NCBI RefSeq assembly: GCF_041320275.1
Contig: NZ_CP162023.1
Span: 434,001-498,000, forward strand
Direction of reading: 5' to 3'
Source: Mumia sp. Pv4-285
GTDB taxonomy: Bacteria; Actinomycetota; Actinomycetes; Propionibacteriales; Nocardioidaceae
Length of the DNA stretch: 64,000 bases
This document shows, one piece after another, positions 1-7,432 of this stretch (the stretch's first letter is position 1; each line of letters starts with the position of its first letter). The notes under the pieces are model-generated. The model had not been told where the DNA came from. It did no database searches and saw only the letters and a list, made by a program, of their open reading frames with translations. Position numbers and translations under genes: made by a program.

Positions 1-299
1 AGGCGGTCACCGAGATGCGCGTGGCGGGGGCCGGCCGTGTGGCTGTAGATGAGGATCCGCTTGGTCTCCCCATCGGCGTAGCCGTTGCCCCAGTCGTTGT
101 AGCACCGCGGGTCGACTCCGCGGCAGACCCCGTAGTCGCTGATCTCGTCGGTGTAGACGCTGGCGGCCGACGAGCTGTTGCCGCCGCGCCGGTCGTCGTG
201 CCCCTGGTAGGCGTCCACGCCGACGGTCGGGACCAGCAGCGCGAGGACCGCTGCGGCTCCGACGCCTGCCTTCGTGGCGAGGCTGGATGAAAAGCTCAT
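1..299 (-). CDS. Secreted ThuA-domain-like protein, N-terminal part (runs off the left edge)
   Basis: Only the first 99 codons are in the window. The start has a short polar stretch and then a hydrophobic segment (about residues 10-30, rich in Ala, Val and Leu) that looks like a signal peptide. A Ser-rich linker and two Cys residues follow, and then the stretch RILIYSHTAGPRHAHLGDRL. That stretch resembles the first beta strand and loop of ThuA-like domains, where a form such as VLVYSHTAGFRH is usual. ThuA-like domains are glutamine-amidotransferase-fold modules often found in large secreted sugar-binding proteins of actinobacteria. GGAG lies 8 nt before the ATG. The family call rests on one motif, and the domain order after it is unknown. 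Confidence 0.6.
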   Translation of the reverse strand, partial: MSFSSSLATKAGVGAAAVLALLVPTVGVDAYQGHDDRRGGNSSSAASVYTDEISDYGVCRGVDPRCYNDWGNGYADGETKRILIYSHTAGPRHAHLGDR

Positions 300-374
300 G
301 CCGTGTGCTCCGTTCCACTAGGCGGACCAATTGATCCGACTGATGGTTGGACGGTAGCGCGCGTGATGTGATCC

Positions 375-428
375 TGGCAACACACGAGCCGGCGTTGACG
401 CGGATGGCAACTAGTGGCAACAGGTTGC
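375..428. repeat. Three TGGCAAC repeats in a divergent promoter region
   Basis: TGGCAAC occurs at 375-381, 405-411 and 415-421, and an inverted half (GGTTGC) sits at 423-428. They lie just upstream of and over the -35 region of the phosphotriesterase-like gene, and between it and the divergent ThuA-like gene. This could be a regulator site; nothing in the window identifies the regulator. Confidence 0.3.
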
Positions 429-454
429 ATACACGGTCGGCCGTTCCCTAGATT
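425..454 (+). promoter_or_regulatory. Leaderless promoter of the phosphotriesterase-like gene
   Basis: TTGCAT (425-430), an 18-bp spacer and TAGATT (449-454). The -10 box ends 6 nt before the ATG at 461, so transcription would begin at or next to the start codon. Confidence 0.45.
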
Positions 455-460
455 CGCTCG

Positions 461-1459
461 ATGCAGGTCCCCGAGTCGCGGTGCGCCGGAACCCCCGTGC
501 CGACGTACCGCGGCCCGGTCCCCGCAGCCGTCCTCGGCCCCACGCTCATGCACGAGCACCTCTTCGTCCTGAGCCCTGAGCTCGACGGCGACTACCCCCA
601 CCCCGAGTGGGACCGACGCGCCGCGATCGCCACGGCGGTCGCGACCCTCGACTCCTTGTGGGAGCTCGGTGTCCGGACCGTCGTGGACCTCACGGTGCCG
701 GGTCTGGGGCGGGACGTACTCCTCGTCGGTGAGGTCGCGGCCCGGAGCCGGATGAACCTGGTCGCCGCAACGGGGTGGTACGGCTGCGGCGGCCTCCCCC
801 CGTACTTCGGCACCCACGGCCCCGGTCGTCTGGTGGGCGGCGGTGACCCTCTGGTCCAGATGTTCCTCCGTGACGTGCGGCACGGCATCGGCGACAGCGG
901 CGTACGCGCCGGGATGCTGCGGGTGGTCGTGGACGAGGCGGGCCTCGCCCCGGATGCCGTCCGCGTCCTGGAGGCCGCGGCCGAGGTGCACGACGCCTGC
1001 GGAGTCCCGATCACGGTGCACGGCGACCCGTCCCTGCGTGGCGGGCTCGACCAGCTCGCCTTCCTCGCCGAACGCGGCGTGGACCCCGCTCGCCTGGTGG
1101 TCGGCCACACGGGCGACACCGACGACGTCGACTACCTCGTACGACTGATGGACGCCGGTGCGACAGTCGCGTTCGACCGTTTCGGGATGACGCACGTCGG
1201 CGACGACGACAAGCGCGTCGCTACCCTGGTCGCGGTGCTCTGCGCCGGGTACGCCGACCGCGTCGTCCTCTCGCACGGCAGCGCCGTCTTCAGTCGCGTG
1301 ACTCCGCCGGCCTGGCGACGAGCGCACGCCCCTTGCTGGACCCTTGACCACCTGTCGCGGCGGGTCGTTCCCCGCCTTCGTGCGGTCGGCGTGTCCGACG
1401 AGCAGCTCGAGCAGATGATGGTCACCAACCCGCAGCGGCTGCTGGTCGGCCGACCCTGA
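461..1459 (+). CDS. Phosphotriesterase-family amidohydrolase-like protein with altered metal site
   Basis: A 332-residue TIM-barrel protein of the phosphotriesterase / phosphotriesterase-like-lactonase family, which normally hydrolyses phosphotriesters or lactones with a two-metal centre. The HxH pair is present (H31, H33 in MHEHLF), as are the two later His ligands (H187 in TVHGD, H216 in VGHTGD). The position of the carboxylated lysine is R154 (GMLRVVV), and the usual Asp of the LSHD motif is G273 (VLSHGSAV). The spacing R154-H187-H216-G273 (33, 29, 57) equals that of known lactonase members, so the alignment is firm. Two of six ligands are therefore lost, and the protein may bind one metal, be inactive, or use different chemistry. 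It is convergent with the next gene and appears leaderless. Confidence 0.8.
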   Translation: MQVPESRCAGTPVPTYRGPVPAAVLGPTLMHEHLFVLSPELDGDYPHPEWDRRAAIATAVATLDSLWELGVRTVVDLTVPGLGRDVLLVGEVAARSRMNLVAATGWYGCGGLPPYFGTHGPGRLVGGGDPLVQMFLRDVRHGIGDSGVRAGMLRVVVDEAGLAPDAVRVLEAAAEVHDACGVPITVHGDPSLRGGLDQLAFLAERGVDPARLVVGHTGDTDDVDYLVRLMDAGATVAFDRFGMTHVGDDDKRVATLVAVLCAGYADRVVLSHGSAVFSRVTPPAWRRAHAPCWTLDHLSRRVVPRLRAVGVSDEQLEQMMVTNPQRLLVGRP

Positions 1460-1465
1460 CCCGGC

Positions 1466-2062
1466 TCACCCCCAGCGGCTCGCGAACCACGGCTCGCGCA
1501 GGTCGAGGTAGCGCAGCTCGGCCGTGGACGGCGACACGGTGGCGCGTACGTCGGTGAGTGCGTTCTGCGGCGCGCCACGGCGCGCCGACGCCTCGTCGGT
1601 GAACGCGACGGTCTCGGTGAAGGTGCCGTCCTCGTCGACCGCGAGCGTGGCGCCGATGACCTCGGGCCGCTCGTCGAGAAGCTCCTGCATCTCCGCCGCG
1701 AGCGACTCGAGATGGTCCGGGTCGTCGGCACGCCCCTGGATCACCTGGACGAACCGCGCCTCGTCGAACCCGTCGTCGACGGCGAACGCGACCTGAGAGC
1801 AGTTGTGGAAGACCGGTTCACCGGCGAAGAGCCGACGGGTACGCGCCCACCACTCGCTGTGCTCGCGGGTCTCCGTGTTCTGCCGCGCATCCTCGCGCGA
1901 CGCGAACCGGACGACCGCCACGAAGACGTCGTCCTCGGTGAAGCCGTAGGTGCCGCCGAGCCATCCGACGACGTCGGGTGCGCGCTCGTCCCGCCACTCC
2001 TCGATGGCGCCCCGCATGTCGTGGTGGCGGAAGCACTTTCCTTGGATGACCTGGATGAACAC
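1466..2062 (-). CDS. Protein of two ferredoxin-like (ABM-type) repeats, unknown function
   Basis: About 198 residues made of two similar halves. Each begins with a strand of the form F-I/V-Q-V-I-Q-G (residues about 2-8 and 103-109), followed by a helix and a strand pair ending in a VAVVRF- or ETVAFT-like strand and an EDAR / EASAR helix start. This is the pattern of a duplicated alpha/beta ferredoxin-like fold, as in antibiotic-biosynthesis-monooxygenase or EthD-like proteins. I recognise no catalytic motif. GTG at 2062 is chosen because GGAGG lies 9 nt upstream; an in-frame TTG at 2071 directly abuts that GGAGG. It is the last gene of the leftward block and may be part of it. Confidence 0.6.
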   Translation of the reverse strand: MFIQVIQGKCFRHHDMRGAIEEWRDERAPDVVGWLGGTYGFTEDDVFVAVVRFASREDARQNTETREHSEWWARTRRLFAGEPVFHNCSQVAFAVDDGFDEARFVQVIQGRADDPDHLESLAAEMQELLDERPEVIGATLAVDEDGTFTETVAFTDEASARRGAPQNALTDVRATVSPSTAELRYLDLREPWFASRWG

Positions 2063-2151
2063 GGCTGTCAACCTCCGGCGGGGCGGTGGCGGGAGACGCC
2101 CCTGACGTTACGCGCATCCCGGCGCGACGGGAAGAAGCGCCCGCCGAGGTG

Positions 2152-3021
2152 TCACCGCTTCGTACGGACCAGGGCCTCCTGGCTCACCTGGCACACCGCG
2201 CCGCCGCTGGTGTCGAAGACGGCGGCGTTCACGAGTGCGCGCCCCGCGTACGCCATCGGTGTCGTGTGCTCGAACAGCAGCCACTCGTCGGCGCGCAGGT
2301 CACCCTGGAACCACAGCGTGTGGTCCAGCGAGACCGCCCACCACTGCTCCGCCATCGTCCGTTCGTGACCGGTGACAGCGCCGTGCGGCGCCACCGCGGT
2401 CGCCATCAGCATCAGGTCGCTGGCGTAGGCGAGGGCGGCGCGGTGGAGGAGCGGGTCGTCGGGCAGCCGGTCGGTCGCGCGCATCCAGATGTTGCGTGGG
2501 GCCACGGCCGAGTGAGGCACCTCGACACCGTCCTCGATCGGCGCGACGCGCACCTCGACTGCTGCGAACCCGTCCCAGAACTCGCCGAGACCACCGTCCT
2601 CCTCGGCGAGCACCTGCAGGGCGGTGCTGTCCTCCGGAGCCGCCGTCGTCGGGACCGGCCGCTCGTGCTGCACGCCGTCGTCGTCCGTGGCCGACGACAC
2701 GATGGTCCGGCAGACCAGCCGGTCGTCCTGCCAGGCGCTGACCTCGTGGACGGAGTGCCGGCGGCCGTCGCGCAGCGGCTCCACGGTGTAGCGGACGGGG
2801 ACGTGCGACGCGCCGGGACGGAGGAACGCCGTGTGGGAGGAGTGCACGCGCTTCGCCTCGCCTGCCGAGCGCCCACCAGCGACGATCGACTGCGCGACCA
2901 GCTGTCCGCCGAAGAGCTGCGGCAGCGGGATCACGTCGCTCGCGCCGAGCCAGGTGTCCGCGCCGGTCTGCTCGAGGTCGAACAGGCCGGCGAGCGTCCC
3001 CTCCGTCTGGGCGGTCGTCAT
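2152..3021 (-). CDS. Acyl-CoA thioesterase II (TesB-like)
   Basis: A 289-residue double-hotdog protein that would hydrolyse acyl-CoA to free acid and CoA in the cytoplasm. The N-terminal half has the family strand FGGQLVAQSIVAG and the later RPGASHVPVRYTVE region. The C-terminal half has ALAYASDL (catalytic Asp), SLDHTLWF (Thr) and the final CQVSQEALVR strand (Gln), the Asp-Thr-Gln triad of TesB enzymes. The start ATG overlaps the upstream DUF1295 stop as ATGA, so translation is probably coupled. In this operon it may release a CoA ester end-product or recycle CoA from dead-end thioesters. Confidence 0.88.
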   Translation of the reverse strand: MTTAQTEGTLAGLFDLEQTGADTWLGASDVIPLPQLFGGQLVAQSIVAGGRSAGEAKRVHSSHTAFLRPGASHVPVRYTVEPLRDGRRHSVHEVSAWQDDRLVCRTIVSSATDDDGVQHERPVPTTAAPEDSTALQVLAEEDGGLGEFWDGFAAVEVRVAPIEDGVEVPHSAVAPRNIWMRATDRLPDDPLLHRAALAYASDLMLMATAVAPHGAVTGHERTMAEQWWAVSLDHTLWFQGDLRADEWLLFEHTTPMAYAGRALVNAAVFDTSGGAVCQVSQEALVRTKR

Positions 3022-3854
3022 CCGGCGACCTCGGTGGCGGACGCCGGACGGCGACGCGGAGGACGCGGGAAGAACCCGCTCGTGCGGGCCACGTACTCGT
3101 CGTACGCCGCGCCCTTGCTGCGGCGCATCCCCTTCTCGAGCAGCGCCTTGCCGCTGAAGCGGAGCAGCAGCACGGTCATGACGATCGGCGAGATGACGGT
3201 GACCAGGCCGATGGGGTGGCCGAGGGCGAGCAGCCACAGGCCGAACCACACGCAGGAGTCGCCGAAGTAGTTCGGGTGGCGGGTCCACGCCCACAGGCCG
3301 CGGTCCATGATCTTGCCCGCGTTGGCGGGGTCGGCCTTGAAGCGTGCGAGCTGCCAGTCGCCGACCGCCTCGAACGAGAAGCCGACCAGCCACAGGGCGA
3401 TGCCGAGCCCGTCGAGGACGCCGAGCGAGGAGCTCTCGTACATCGCGACCTGCACGGGAAGGGACACCACGAACAGCAGCACGCCCTGGAGGCCGTAGAT
3501 CTTGCGGATCAGGAACCCGACGAGCGAGCCGGTCTGGTGGCGCATGAGTGCGGTGTAGCGCTTGTCCTCGCCGTGCCCGCGGTTGCGGTTGCCGATGTAG
3601 AGGCCGAGCCGCAGGCCCCACGCGGCGGTGAGGAGCAGGACGACGAGCCGTCGGGTGTCGTCGCCGGAGGAGGAGGCCGAGACCAGGTAGGAGACCAGGG
3701 CGACGACGACGAAGCCGGGGCCCCAGAAGATGTCGATGATCGACTGGTTCTTGATCGCGACCGCGGTCGCCATGATCGCGCCCATCAGCACGACGACAGC
3801 GGCCGCGCTCACGAGCAGGTTCAGGGCGAGGTCGCCCCAGGGGAAGTCGGACAT
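3018..3854 (-). CDS. DUF1295 / steroid-5-alpha-reductase-like membrane protein
   Basis: 278 residues with about seven hydrophobic segments (first about 9-32, others near 40-60, 70-87, 120-140, 150-170, 195-235). The C-terminal third has the family hallmark WTRHPNYFGD followed by FGLWLLALGHP. This motif is shared by DUF1295, NnrU and isoprenylcysteine-methyltransferase-type membrane enzymes. Members are thought to be NAD(P)H-dependent reductases of hydrophobic enones or membrane methyltransferases, and few are tested. Its place between an SDR and a thioesterase suggests a reduction step on a lipophilic intermediate, but that is inference. About 30 nt separate it from the SDR stop, and it overlaps the thioesterase by 4 nt. 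Confidence 0.82.
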   Translation of the reverse strand: MSDFPWGDLALNLLVSAAAVVVLMGAIMATAVAIKNQSIIDIFWGPGFVVVALVSYLVSASSSGDDTRRLVVLLLTAAWGLRLGLYIGNRNRGHGEDKRYTALMRHQTGSLVGFLIRKIYGLQGVLLFVVSLPVQVAMYESSSLGVLDGLGIALWLVGFSFEAVGDWQLARFKADPANAGKIMDRGLWAWTRHPNYFGDSCVWFGLWLLALGHPIGLVTVISPIVMTVLLLRFSGKALLEKGMRRSKGAAYDEYVARTSGFFPRPPRRRPASATEVAG

Positions 3855-3883
3855 GGTTGGGTGATCGCTCTCGCTCGGTGGGG

Positions 3884-4777
3884 TCAGACCAGGTCTGCGG
3901 CGAAGCCCTGGAAGGCCGCCTGTGCTTCGAGGTACGTGTGCTTCTCGCCGGCGCGGCTCTCGTCGACGAGCGCCGCGAGCGTGTCGGGGTCGAGCGGTCC
4001 GTCGGGCAGGCGGACCGTGCCGTGCTCGACGGAGTCGGCGACCCGGATGCCTGCGGCGCCGGCGACGACGACCTGGCCGTTCAGGGTCGAACGCGGGTCC
4101 ACGAGGGCGGACGCGACCGGAGCGACCGACTCCGAGGTCATGGACTCGGCGTAGCGCGGATCCATGCCGCCCTCGGTCATCTGCGTGGTCGCGTACGGCA
4201 GGAGGACGTTCGTCAGCACGCCGCGACGCTGGCCCTCGACGGCCACCGTGCGGCCGAGCGCGATGACCGCACCCTTGCTGGCGGCGTACGCGGAGACCGT
4301 CGGCTCGCCGTGCAGGCCCGCGGTCGAGGCGACGAGGAGGATGCGTCCGGACCTCGCCTCGCGCATGACCTTGAGCGCGGCGGAGGCGACGAGCGCGGTG
4401 CCGGTGACGTTGACGCCGAGGACGGTGGCGAGGTTCTCGGGCGTCGTGCTGTGGAACATCTGCGGGCTGCTGATGCCGGCGCTGGTGATGCAGATGTCGA
4501 GGCGTCCCCACTTCTCGAGCGCGGTCTCGACGAGCGTGGTCGCGGTTGCGGGGTCTTCGACGGAGCCGTAGTCGGCGATGGCACTGCCGCCCGCGGCATC
4601 GATCTCGGCGACGACGTAGTCGGCGGCGCTGCGGCCGTCGGCGTCGACCTCACGGTTGCGGTTGTTGACGACGACGGCGGCGCCGCGTGCGGCGAGGTCG
4701 AGCGCGAAAGCGCGGCCGAGGCCCTTGCCGCCGCCGGTGACGATCGCGACCTGGCCTTCCAGCGGGCGCGCGCTCAT
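3884..4777 (-). CDS. Short-chain dehydrogenase/reductase (SDR)
   Basis: 297 residues with a classical Rossmann start, VAIVTGGGKGLGRAF (TGxxxGxG, residues about 10-24). It also has the NNRNRE segment, the SAGIS loop (in place of NNAG), the Ser of LLVASTAG and the YAASK pair (catalytic Tyr and Lys). The fold resembles the hydroxyacyl-CoA dehydrogenase part of peroxisomal multifunctional enzyme type 2, which fits a beta-oxidation-like role. A tail of about 60 residues after the SDR core is longer than in minimal SDRs. The ATG overlaps the thiolase stop (ATGA), indicating coupled expression. Confidence 0.87.
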   Translation of the reverse strand: MSARPLEGQVAIVTGGGKGLGRAFALDLAARGAAVVVNNRNREVDADGRSAADYVVAEIDAAGGSAIADYGSVEDPATATTLVETALEKWGRLDICITSAGISSPQMFHSTTPENLATVLGVNVTGTALVASAALKVMREARSGRILLVASTAGLHGEPTVSAYAASKGAVIALGRTVAVEGQRRGVLTNVLLPYATTQMTEGGMDPRYAESMTSESVAPVASALVDPRSTLNGQVVVAGAAGIRVADSVEHGTVRLPDGPLDPDTLAALVDESRAGEKHTYLEAQAAFQGFAADLV

Positions 4778-5988
4778 GCGTTGACCAGCCTCTCGACCAG
4801 GACCGCCACGCCGAGGCCGGCCGCGCCGCTGACCGCGGCGACGCCGTACCGGCCCTCGCGGCGTTCGAGCTCCTCGACGCAGCTGCCCACGAGGATCGCG
4901 CCCGTCGCGCCGAACGCGTGGCCCATCGCCATCGTTCCTCCGTTGGGGTTCATCCGGTCGGGGCCGGCGTCGAGGTCGCGGCGGAACCGCAGGCACAGGG
5001 CGGAGAAGGCCTCGGCGAACTCGAACACGTCGATGTCGGACGGGCGCAGGCCTGCGCGGGCGATGACCGTCTCGACGGCCGTCTGCCCTGCCGTGAGCAT
5101 GAGCACGGGGTTGACCGAGGTCGAGGCGGCGCCGATCACGCGGGCCCGCGGCCGCAGACCCGTACGCTCCGCGGCGGCGTGGTCACCGATCAGCAGGAGC
5201 GCTGCGGCGTCGGCCATCGCCGGGGACGTACCGACGGTGTGCAGGTGGTCGATCGCGTCCACGACGGGGTACGCGCCGAGGGCGATCGCGTCCTGCCCCT
5301 GGGCACCGAGCTCGGCGAAGGCCGGCGGCAGCTCCGCGAGGCCCTCCAGCGTCGTGCCGGGGCGTACGAGCTCGTCGTGGTCGAGACCAGGCGCGGACTC
5401 GGTCGGGAGCACCGGGACGATCGAGCCCGAGAAGACTCCGGCGGCGTGCGCGGCGGCGGCCTTCTGCTGCGTCTCGAGGCCGTACGCGTCGAGCTCGGCG
5501 CGGGTGAAGCCCTCGATCGTCGCGTTGAGGTCGGCGGCGACACCCATGTGGACCGAGCCGATCCGCTTGATGGTGGCCGGGTCGCTCCACAGCGGGCCGC
5601 GGTCCACGAACATGGGGACGCGAGAGACGCTCTCGACCCCGCCGGCCACGGCCAGCCCCAGGTCGCCGGCGCGGACCCGTGCGGCCGTCTGCCCGACGGC
5701 GTCGACGCCCGAGGCGCAGAAGCGGTTGATCGTCGCACCGGGGACGTCGTCGCCCCAGCCGGCGAGGAGGGCGGCGGTGCGCGCGATGTTCGATCCCTGC
5801 TCGTCGACCTGCGAGGCGCAGCCGAGGGTCACGTCGTCGACGCCCGCGGGGTCGATCCCGGTCCGCTCGACGAGCGCGTTCTGGAGGTGGACGACGAGGT
5901 CGGTCGGGCTCTGCGAGTGCAGCGACCCCTTCGGGGACGCCTTGCCGCGGGGCGTGCGGACGTAGTCCAGGACGAGTGCCTCGGCCAT
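4774..5988 (-). CDS. Thiolase-family protein (acetyl-CoA acetyltransferase type) with non-canonical C-terminal active site
   Basis: 404 residues of thiolase fold. The acyl-accepting Cys is present at C91 (INRFCASG), and the active His is in GHAFGATG (H357). Two usual residues differ. The NEAF motif reads FAEAF, so Asn is Ala near residue 325. The final CxGGGxG motif reads VSGAAGLG, so the base Cys is Ser at about 387. Thiolases cleave 3-ketoacyl-CoA with CoA or run the reverse condensation; loss of the second Cys usually weakens or changes this. It is the first gene of the leftward operon, with AAGGAG 6 nt before the ATG. The shared operator-like element lies 48-85 nt upstream. Confidence 0.85.
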   Translation of the reverse strand: MAEALVLDYVRTPRGKASPKGSLHSQSPTDLVVHLQNALVERTGIDPAGVDDVTLGCASQVDEQGSNIARTAALLAGWGDDVPGATINRFCASGVDAVGQTAARVRAGDLGLAVAGGVESVSRVPMFVDRGPLWSDPATIKRIGSVHMGVAADLNATIEGFTRAELDAYGLETQQKAAAAHAAGVFSGSIVPVLPTESAPGLDHDELVRPGTTLEGLAELPPAFAELGAQGQDAIALGAYPVVDAIDHLHTVGTSPAMADAAALLLIGDHAAAERTGLRPRARVIGAASTSVNPVLMLTAGQTAVETVIARAGLRPSDIDVFEFAEAFSALCLRFRRDLDAGPDRMNPNGGTMAMGHAFGATGAILVGSCVEELERREGRYGVAAVSGAAGLGVAVLVERLVNA

Positions 5989-6035
5989 CGGGGCTCCTTG
6001 GTCGGTGTGTGGCGCAACGATATGTGTGATCTACG

Positions 6036-6073
6036 GCGCTTCAACTGGTGGATTCACTCCGTTAGTTGTAGTA
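6036..6073. promoter_or_regulatory. Shared operator-like element, copy A
   Basis: A 38-bp element beginning GCGCTTC and ending CTCCGTTAGTTGTAGTA. It aligns without gaps to 16370-16407 with 30 of 38 identical positions. It lies in the gap between divergent thiolase genes. It is not a clean palindrome. On the minus strand a possible promoter for the leftward operon (TTGAAG, 16 bp, TATCGT) overlaps its left end. Confidence 0.6.
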
Positions 6074-6143
6074 CGGTTGGACAGCAGTTGGCAACCCGGC
6101 GCCGGTGCGCGCCGTGCAGGAGACTCGAGAGATGGAGCGACGG

Positions 6144-7370
6144 ATGAGCGACAAGAACATCTGGGTCCTCGGTGGCTACCAGAGCGACTTCGCCCGCAAC
6201 CTGACGCGCGAGGGCCTCGACTTCGCCGACCTGACGCGAGAGGTCGTCGACGGCACGCTGACGGCCGCATCGGTCGACGGTCACGCGATCGAGGTCGTGC
6301 ACGTCGGCAACGCGTTCGGGCAGCTCTTCTCCCACCAGGGCCAGCTCGGCGCGATGCCGGCGACCGTCCGCGAGGAGCTCTGGGGCCTCCCGTCCTCGCG
6401 CCACGAGGCCGCGTGTGCCTCCGGCAGCATCGCCGTCCTCTCCGCGATGGCCGACCTGCGGTCCGGCTCGTACGACTCAGCGCTGGTGGTCGGCGTCGAG
6501 CTCGAGAAGACCGTGTCCGGCGACGACGCCGCCCGCAACCTGGGTGCTGCGGCGTGGGTCGGGCACGAGGGCGAGGAGGCCACCTTCATGTGGCCGTACA
6601 TGTTCGACCAGGTCGCCGACGAGTACGACCGTCGCTACGGCCTCGACGACGCGCACCTGCGGGCGATCTCCCAGCTCAACTTCGCCAACGCCCGCCGCAA
6701 CCCGCTCGCGCAGACCCGCGGCTGGGACGTCCCTGACCTCGCCGCCCGCGGGCACGACGACGCGGTCAACCCCGTGATCGAGGGCCGCGTACGCCGCTTC
6801 GACTGCAGCCAGATCACCGACGGCGGTGCGGGCGTCGTCCTCGTCAACGACGCCTACCTGCGCGCCCACCCCGACGCCCGGCCGATCGCTCGCATCGACG
6901 GCTGGGGGCACCGCACCGTCGGTCTCGGCCTCCAGCGCAAGCTCGAGGTCTCCGCGGACCAGCCGTACGTGATGCCGCACCTGCGGCAGACCGTGCTCGA
7001 CGCGTTCGACCGCGCCCAGGTCACGCTCGACGACCTGGACGGGCTCGAGACGCACGACTGCTTCTCGCCGAGCGAGTACGTCGCGATCGACCACATCGGC
7101 CTCACCGGTCCCGGCGAGTCGTGGAAGGCGATCGAGAACGGCGACATCGCTCCCGGCGGCGTCCTCCCGATCAACCCCAGCGGTGGGCTGATCGGCGGAG
7201 GCCACCCCGTCGGTGCGAGCGGGGTGCGGATGCTGCTCGACGCGTCCAAGCAGGTCAGCGGCACCGCCGGTGACTACCAGGTCGAGGGCGCACGCACGTT
7301 CGGCACGCTCAACTTCGGTGGCAGCACCGCGACCACGGTCAGCCTCGTCGTCGGCGCCCCTCCCGAGTGA
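6144..7370 (+). CDS. Thiolase-like protein (lipid-transfer / acetyl-CoA acetyltransferase family)
   Basis: About 408 residues of the SCP-x/lipid-transfer thiolase branch. A Cys sits in EAACASGSIA (nucleophile position), a His in ETHDCFSPSE, and the C-terminal GGLIGGGHPVGASG holds the second active His. The final part reads TFGTLNFGGST rather than the CxGGGxG of degradative thiolases, as is common in this branch. It may cleave a 3-ketoacyl-CoA of a bulky substrate. Two ATGs compete: 6144 (GGAG 6 nt upstream) and 6132 (AGGAG 9 nt upstream). I use 6144 because MSDKNIWVLGG looks like the family start. It is the first gene of the rightward operon containing the oxygenase. Confidence 0.83.
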   Translation: MSDKNIWVLGGYQSDFARNLTREGLDFADLTREVVDGTLTAASVDGHAIEVVHVGNAFGQLFSHQGQLGAMPATVREELWGLPSSRHEAACASGSIAVLSAMADLRSGSYDSALVVGVELEKTVSGDDAARNLGAAAWVGHEGEEATFMWPYMFDQVADEYDRRYGLDDAHLRAISQLNFANARRNPLAQTRGWDVPDLAARGHDDAVNPVIEGRVRRFDCSQITDGGAGVVLVNDAYLRAHPDARPIARIDGWGHRTVGLGLQRKLEVSADQPYVMPHLRQTVLDAFDRAQVTLDDLDGLETHDCFSPSEYVAIDHIGLTGPGESWKAIENGDIAPGGVLPINPSGGLIGGGHPVGASGVRMLLDASKQVSGTAGDYQVEGARTFGTLNFGGSTATTVSLVVGAPPE

Positions 7371-7432
7371 CACAGACCGCCTGACAGCCGGCCTCCGCGC
7401 AGGCCCCACCCCACGCACGTCGAAGGAGAAGC

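Noticed and set aside
3857-5965. 702-codon plus-strand frame opposite the SDR and thiolase genes
   Set aside because: The opposite strand encodes full SDR and thiolase motifs with overlapping start/stop codons. The plus frame is a GC-driven shadow.
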